From positions 1-18,098 of the forward strand of contig PMBV01000348.1 of the NCBI GenBank assembly GCA_003153055.1: DNA of 18,098 nucleotides, given 5' to 3'. This document shows, one piece after another, positions 14,554 to 18,098 of this stretch. Position 1 is the first letter of the stretch; each line of letters begins with the position of its first letter. The notes below the pieces were generated by a model, which saw only the letters and a program-made list of their open reading frames with translations, did not search any database and was not told the origin of the DNA. This DNA is from Myxococcales bacterium (lineage in GTDB: Bacteria > Myxococcota > Myxococcia > Myxococcales > Myxococcaceae). Both the position numbers and the translations under genes were made by a program.

Positions 14554-15380
14554 GCTCGCGGGTGCTGCGGCTGCCGGCGCGGGGGCGGCTCCTCGTCAGC
14601 ACGGATCTCCAAGGCAACCTGGGTGACTTCAGGGCCCTCGAGCGCCACTTCCGCGCCGCGCCCGCCGGCACGGTCCTGGTCATCACCGGAGATCTCGTGC
14701 ACGGCCCCGACGAGGCCACGCTCAGCGACTGGCCAGCGGCGCTCGGCACGCCCTACCGCGATGAGTCCTTCGCCCTCGTCGAGGCCTTTCTCGAGCTCGA
14801 GGCCGAGCACCCCGGCTGCGTGCACTGCCTCATGGGCAACCACGACCATGCCCATGTGGGGGGCCCGGTGACGGCCAAGTTCCACGAGGACGAAGCCGCC
14901 GCCCTCGAGGCGACCCTCGACGCTGCCCAGGTGGCGCGCCTCAAGGAGACGCTGCGAGCGTTTCCCCTGGTGGCCGTGGCCCCGTGTGGAGTCGTGCTGC
15001 TCCACGCCGCGCCGTCGGCCGACCTCTCCGGCCCGGAGGACCTCGAGCAGCTCGCCATCGAGGGCTACCGCGAGCTCTCATTCGTCGACTTCCTCGATGT
15101 GCCGGTGATGGGCCCCCTGCTGTGGAGCCGCATGGCCACCGACGCCGAGGCCGAGCGCTTCGTCAGAGCCCTGGGCGCCGAGGTGGCCGTCTTCGGCCAC
15201 GACATCGTGCGGGAGGGCTGGGCCAAAGACGGGCCGCGCCAGCTCTGCCTGTCGACCAGCTTCGGCCTGCTCGACGCGCACAAGACCTACCTCGAGCTCG
15301 ACCTCGCCGGCCGCTACCAGAGCACCGACGACTTCCGCGTGGGCACCGAGCTCAAGCCGCTCTACCCGACGTCCACCTGA
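14550..15380 (+). CDS. Metallophosphoesterase with variant DxQ motif
   Basis: 276 residues from ATG 14550, overlapping the previous stop (ATGA). Calcineurin-like motifs in order: STDLQGN (Asp19, Gln21), TGDLVHGPD (Asp48), MGNHDH (Asn97, His98), LLHAAPS (His152) and FGHD (His217). The first motif is normally D-x-H; here the metal-binding histidine is glutamine, while the others remain. The fold resembles the PPP/diadenosine-tetraphosphate branch more than the YkuE type, and no signal peptide or membrane helix is seen, so it is cytoplasmic. The stop lies six bases from the stop of convergent rimK. The substrate could be a phosphoprotein or nucleotide; sequence alone does not tell. Confidence 0.85.
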   Translation: MSSRVLRLPARGRLLVSTDLQGNLGDFRALERHFRAAPAGTVLVITGDLVHGPDEATLSDWPAALGTPYRDESFALVEAFLELEAEHPGCVHCLMGNHDHAHVGGPVTAKFHEDEAAALEATLDAAQVARLKETLRAFPLVAVAPCGVVLLHAAPSADLSGPEDLEQLAIEGYRELSFVDFLDVPVMGPLLWSRMATDAEAERFVRALGAEVAVFGHDIVREGWAKDGPRQLCLSTSFGLLDAHKTYLELDLAGRYQSTDDFRVGTELKPLYPTST

Positions 15381-15386
15381 GGGCCC

Positions 15387-16283
15387 TCACTCGGCCTCGC
15401 CGCGCGCAAGCCAGAGGGCGTGCCGAACCATGGCGCCGGCGATGTCCTTCCCGGTGGCCTGCTCCAGACCCTCGAAGCCAGGGCTGGAGTTGAGCTCCAT
15501 CACCTTGGGCCCATCGGCCCCCTCGAGCATGTCGACGCCGCAGATCTCCAGGCCGATGTACTTGGCGGCCCGCACGGCGGTCTCCTCGTAGGCTTTGTCC
15601 AGCCGTACCGGCTTGCCGTGGCCACCGCGATGGAGGTTCGACCGAAACTCTCCGCGCTTGGCCTTTCGCCGCATGGCGCCCACGACCTCGTCGCCCACCA
15701 CCAGAGCGCGGACATCGCGGCCCTTGGACTCCTTGACGAACTCCTGGAGACAGACGTCGTGGCCCAGGCCCCAGAACGTCTTGAGAATGGTCTCGGCCTC
15801 GTCAAGGGTGTTGGCGATCATCACTCCCACGCCCTGGGTACCCCGGAGGAGCTTGATGATGCAGGGGAGCCCGCCGACCTGCTCGGCCAGGTGCCCCACC
15901 GGCGCGCCCTGGGTGGCCATCACCGTGCGCGGCACGTCGATGCCGGCCTGCGCCAACAGCTGGAGCCCTCGAAGCTTGTCCCGACTGCGCGTGATGCCCC
16001 GCCCCGAATTCAGAACTGGCACGCCCATCGTCTCGAGGTGGTTCACCACCAGCACGCCGTAGCCGGTGATGCTCGCCCCGATGCGAGGAATGGCCGCGGT
16101 GAGGTTCAGCACGTCAGCCCCGCGGTAAAAGAGCTTCGAGGCGTTGGTCGCCACGACCATCGTGCACCGCAGGGTATCCAAGACGATGGGGTGCACCTCG
16201 GCCGCCTTGGCCGCCTCCACCAGCCGCGCCGTCGAGTAGAGCGACTTCTTGCGGGAGAGAATGGCGAGTCGCTCGCGGGCCAT
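15387..16283 (-). CDS. rimK: RimK-type ATP-grasp ligase (ribosomal protein S6 glutamate ligase family)
   Basis: 298 residues, colinear with E. coli RimK (300). Shared blocks include AILSRKKSLYST at the start, VIPRIG-like AIPRIGASITGYG (64-76), RSRDKLRGLQLLAQAGIDVPRT, KLLRGTQGVGV (ATP-grasp glycine loop), QEFVKESKGRDVRALVVGDEVV, RRKAKRGEFRSNLHRGG, and the metal-binding VMELNSSPGFEGLE near the end. RimK adds glutamates to the C-terminus of S6; relatives ligate other peptides. GTGAGGGC precedes the ATG at 16283. No S6, RimB-type or other partner gene lies nearby. The next gene is divergent, so rimK has its own promoter within the 100-bp gap. The family call is strong; the exact acceptor is inferred. 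Confidence 0.93.
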   Translation of the reverse strand: MARERLAILSRKKSLYSTARLVEAAKAAEVHPIVLDTLRCTMVVATNASKLFYRGADVLNLTAAIPRIGASITGYGVLVVNHLETMGVPVLNSGRGITRSRDKLRGLQLLAQAGIDVPRTVMATQGAPVGHLAEQVGGLPCIIKLLRGTQGVGVMIANTLDEAETILKTFWGLGHDVCLQEFVKESKGRDVRALVVGDEVVGAMRRKAKRGEFRSNLHRGGHGKPVRLDKAYEETAVRAAKYIGLEICGVDMLEGADGPKVMELNSSPGFEGLEQATGKDIAGAMVRHALWLARGEAE

Positions 16284-16309
16284 GCCCTCACCGTAGCCCC
16301 GACCTCCTC

Positions 16310-16329
16310 CACCCTCCAGGGTGCTGGAG
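16310..16329. promoter_or_regulatory. Overlapping short inverted repeats between rimK and small gene
   Basis: CACCCT/AGGGTG (16310-16315 with 16318-16323) and CTCCA/TGGAG (16314-16318 with 16325-16329) overlap and could form alternative hairpins or a binding site in the divergent gap. Neither is long enough to be sure. Confidence 0.25.
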
Positions 16330-16382
16330 TGTCAGCCCCGCGCGCTATGTCTCTCAGGCGGGCGAGAACCAAGGAGGGTGGC

Positions 16383-16589
16383 GTGCTGGAACCAGGCAAG
16401 GTATTGGCGGTCTTCTCGATTCGGCCAGGGCGGGGCGGTAGCTTCTGGGTACGAGCCGGCTGGGCCGAGGTGAACCGCGACGGCTCGGTGAACCTCCACC
16501 TCGACGTGCTGCCACTCGACGGCCGGCTCCATGTACGCGTTTCGTACGAACGAGGCGGTCCCAACCCCACCGGCACTCTCAAGACTTGA
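16383..16589 (+). CDS. 68-residue conserved-looking small protein
   Basis: GTG at 16383 is preceded by a near-perfect ribosome site, AAGGAGG, five bases away, which fixes the start inside a longer open frame that otherwise runs through rimK in antisense. The product (MLEPGKVLAVFSIRPGRGG..., ending TGTLKT) is predicted all-beta. The core FWVRAGWAEVNRDGSVNLHLD (about 20-40) followed by LPLDGRLHVR resembles a small protein pattern I recall from many Myxococcota and other bacteria, in which an aromatic-rich strand leads to N-x-DGS-x-N-x-x-L-D. Its function is unknown to me. There is no signal peptide. It is divergent from rimK and upstream of the response regulator. Confidence 0.75.
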   Translation: MLEPGKVLAVFSIRPGRGGSFWVRAGWAEVNRDGSVNLHLDVLPLDGRLHVRVSYERGGPNPTGTLKT

Positions 16590-16682
16590 GAAGGCGGTTG
16601 ACGCTTGGCAACCGGCGGTCAAGGAGCGGCTGCCGAGGTGGGTCTGAATCTCGAGTCATACCCGACCCTTCGAGCGGGGGTG

Positions 16683-17111
16683 ATGACTCGCCCCCAAACG
16701 GGTGACTCGCAGGGCTGGCTTCTTTCATACAGGGTCAATGAGTTGGGCGCACGAGTCCTCATCGTGGATGACGAGCCGCTGGTCGCCAGTGCGTTGGCCC
16801 GTGCCCTTCGCCAGCTTGGCTGTGTTGTGGAGTCTCATTCGAGCCCGAAGGCCGCCCTCGAGCGTCTTGAGGCCGCGGCGCCTCAGGTCGTCTTGTCGGA
16901 TCTCCACATGCCCCAGATGCGTGGCACGGCGTTTCTCTGTGAGGTCAAGAAGCGAGTCCCAGAGGCGTCGAGGGGGCTGGTGTCTGCGTTGATGGATGAT
17001 GTGTCGGAGGCCGAGTGGGGGTTGGTTCGGCCCTGCGCGGTGATTGGAAAGCCTTGGACCGAGGCGGAGCTTCTGGCGGCGGTTCATGGAGCTGGGCACT
17101 TCGAGCGTTGA
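16683..17111 (+). CDS. Single-domain response regulator (receiver only)
   Basis: Counting from ATG 16683 gives 142 residues. The phosphorylation set is complete: Asp29-Asp30 in VLIVDDEP, Asp73 in VVLSDLHMPQ, Ser101 in VSALMDD and Lys123 in IGKPW. No output domain follows, so it works by contact with another protein or as a phosphotransfer part. The start is uncertain: TTG at 16743 would begin the protein three codons before VLIVDD, the usual distance, and has GTGACT/CATACA boxes just upstream that would leave a very short leader. ATG 16683 lacks a good ribosome site. The downstream LuxR-type regulator starts 14 bases past its stop, so they probably share a transcript. No histidine kinase is adjacent. 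Confidence 0.85.
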   Translation: MTRPQTGDSQGWLLSYRVNELGARVLIVDDEPLVASALARALRQLGCVVESHSSPKAALERLEAAAPQVVLSDLHMPQMRGTAFLCEVKKRVPEASRGLVSALMDDVSEAEWGLVRPCAVIGKPWTEAELLAAVHGAGHFER

Positions 17112-17125
17112 AAGGGTGGAGGGCG

Positions 17126-18019
17126 GTGAAAGGAGTCGGCTTCGGAGAAAATGGTGATTCGATCCCCGCGGAGGCGGTTCGCACGGTGTTGCAGTCCATC
17201 GAGCGATGCGGCTACGACGCGGCCCCTTTTTTGGACGAGTTGAGCATCGACGCCCGGGAGTTGGTCGTGCCCTGGGCTCGAGTTCCCTGGGAGGATCTGG
17301 GCCGGGTGGTGGAGGGCTTCGGGCGCTCCTACGGTCAGGCCGAGCTCAACCGGGTGGCCCGCGACGCCGCGACGGCGCTGCCGAAGCTGCGCCAACTGGG
17401 CGCGCTGCTCTTGGCTCCCAAGACCTTCTACTGGGTCCTCCTCGAGGTGGCGGCGCGCAGCCCGGTGTGGGTGCTGCGCTCCGAGGAGGCGGGCTTGACG
17501 GTGAACATTTCGCTCGAGGTGAAGAAGGGGCTGCGATGCAGCTCCCTGTTGCTGGAGGCGCTGGCCGAGTTCCTGGCCGCCACGCCTCGGCTGCTGAACC
17601 TCGAGGACACCCGGGTCGAGGTGCGTTCGCTCCATTCCCACGCGGCCCGCTATGTGCTGTCACTGCCACGGGGCAAGACCCTCCACGTGCGGGTGAGCGA
17701 CGCCCAGCTCGCCGCCACGGTGGCCGAGCTCACCCGCGATGGCGTTCACCACCGAGTGGGAGTTCCCACCCTCGCTCACCTCGAAAAGCACTTCGGCCTC
17801 ACCCGCGCCGAGGGCCGAGTTGTGCGGCGGCTGGTGGCGGGGCGCTCGCTCAACGACATCGCGAAGGAGCTCGGCGTCGGAGCCGAGACGGTTCGCACTC
17901 ACGCCAAGCGGTCGATGCAGAAGACGGATACGCACCGACAGGCCGAGCTGGTTGCGCTCGTGCTCCGCCTCGGAGTTCAGCCAGACCCGCCTGGGGAGAT
18001 ATCTGACGGCGAGGGCTGA
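17126..18019 (+). CDS. LuxR-type HTH regulator with large N-terminal sensor-like domain
   Basis: 297 residues from GTG 17126, with GGAGGG just upstream; a TTG at 17108 overlapping the previous stop is a weaker option. The first 190 residues are a helical then beta-rich domain (VLQSIERCGYDAAPFLDEL, ARVPWEDLGRVVEGFGRSYG, then strands ending KTLHVRV). It resembles the N-terminal ligand domain of some AraC-type regulators, though weakly. The C-terminus (224-283) is a LuxR/GerE helix-turn-helix: LTRAEGRVVRRLVAGRSLNDIAKELGVGAETVRTHAKRSM, with the usual spacing and a conserved Thr-Val-Arg-Thr-His core. It therefore probably binds DNA and may respond to a ligand or to the adjacent receiver. Transmembrane segments are absent. 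The gene is complete within the window. Confidence 0.88.
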   Translation: MKGVGFGENGDSIPAEAVRTVLQSIERCGYDAAPFLDELSIDARELVVPWARVPWEDLGRVVEGFGRSYGQAELNRVARDAATALPKLRQLGALLLAPKTFYWVLLEVAARSPVWVLRSEEAGLTVNISLEVKKGLRCSSLLLEALAEFLAATPRLLNLEDTRVEVRSLHSHAARYVLSLPRGKTLHVRVSDAQLAATVAELTRDGVHHRVGVPTLAHLEKHFGLTRAEGRVVRRLVAGRSLNDIAKELGVGAETVRTHAKRSMQKTDTHRQAELVALVLRLGVQPDPPGEISDGEG

Positions 18020-18098
18020 GGGAGGGCGTGGGTTCGGAAGTTCAACGGACGGGGTCGGGGTCGAGTGCGTTCGTTCTACCTCGGGAGCGGGGACGTTG
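18020..18098. other. Short gap at right edge
   Basis: I see no gene start, hairpin or clear promoter in these 79 bases. Confidence 0.5.

Noticed and set aside
16690..16735. Possible sigma-54 promoter before the response regulator
   Set aside because: TGGC is present but no GC-spaced TTGCA follows at the required distance.
1..18098. CRISPR array, tRNA, rRNA or insertion sequence
   Set aside because: No regularly spaced direct repeats, cloverleaf, rRNA-like stretch or transposase was seen on either strand.

Overview
The window is 18.1 kb of high-GC DNA with dense genes and short spacers. It fits a myxobacterium (Myxococcota, Myxococcales-like). The evidence is an MglA-type small GTPase, a gene whose C-terminus resembles the MXAN_5187 family, a DUF4175-type membrane protein, stand-alone signalling genes, and frequent GTG starts with 4-base ATGA/GTGA overlaps. 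No rRNA, tRNA, insertion sequence, prophage gene or CRISPR array was seen. It looks like ordinary chromosome.

Layout. (1) Bases 1-4680, minus strand: a large DUF4175-like membrane protein with a coiled-coil tail is translationally coupled to an exported gluzincin (peptidase MA-like) protein with repeat-like ends, cut by the window edge. Both look like cell-envelope proteins. (2) 4769-5473, plus strand: a YebC/PmpR-family protein. (3) 5474-5996: a non-coding convergent gap of about 520 bp with several strong inverted repeats. (4) 5997-9028, minus strand: a GNAT acetyltransferase, a small alpha/beta hydrolase, a membrane O-acyltransferase (the last two coupled), then an ATP synthase delta subunit without other atp genes beside it. 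(5) 9029-9200: a divergent control region with inverted repeats. (6) 9201-11380, plus strand: an MglA-like GTPase overlapping by 4 bases a soluble PocR-domain histidine kinase. This is the most intriguing pair in the window.

(7) 11498-12365, plus strand: an exported rhodanese-like protein and a small unknown helical protein whose end overlaps the next, convergent gene. (8) 12347-13552, minus strand: a membrane-anchored YkuE-type metallophosphoesterase. (9) 13687-15380, plus strand: an MXAN_5187-like protein with a proline-rich linker, coupled to a second metallophosphoesterase with an altered metal motif. (10) 15387-16283, minus strand: RimK, the ribosomal protein S6 glutamate ligase family. 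(11) 16383-18019, plus strand: a 68-residue conserved-looking protein, a single-domain response regulator, and a LuxR-type regulator with a large N-terminal sensor-like domain.

No single pathway links the window. The supportable modules are the envelope pair at the left, the hydrolase/acyltransferase pair, the GTPase/kinase pair, the MXAN_5187-like/phosphoesterase pair, and the receiver/LuxR pair at the right. Functions come from reading motifs in the translated sequence. No database search was possible.
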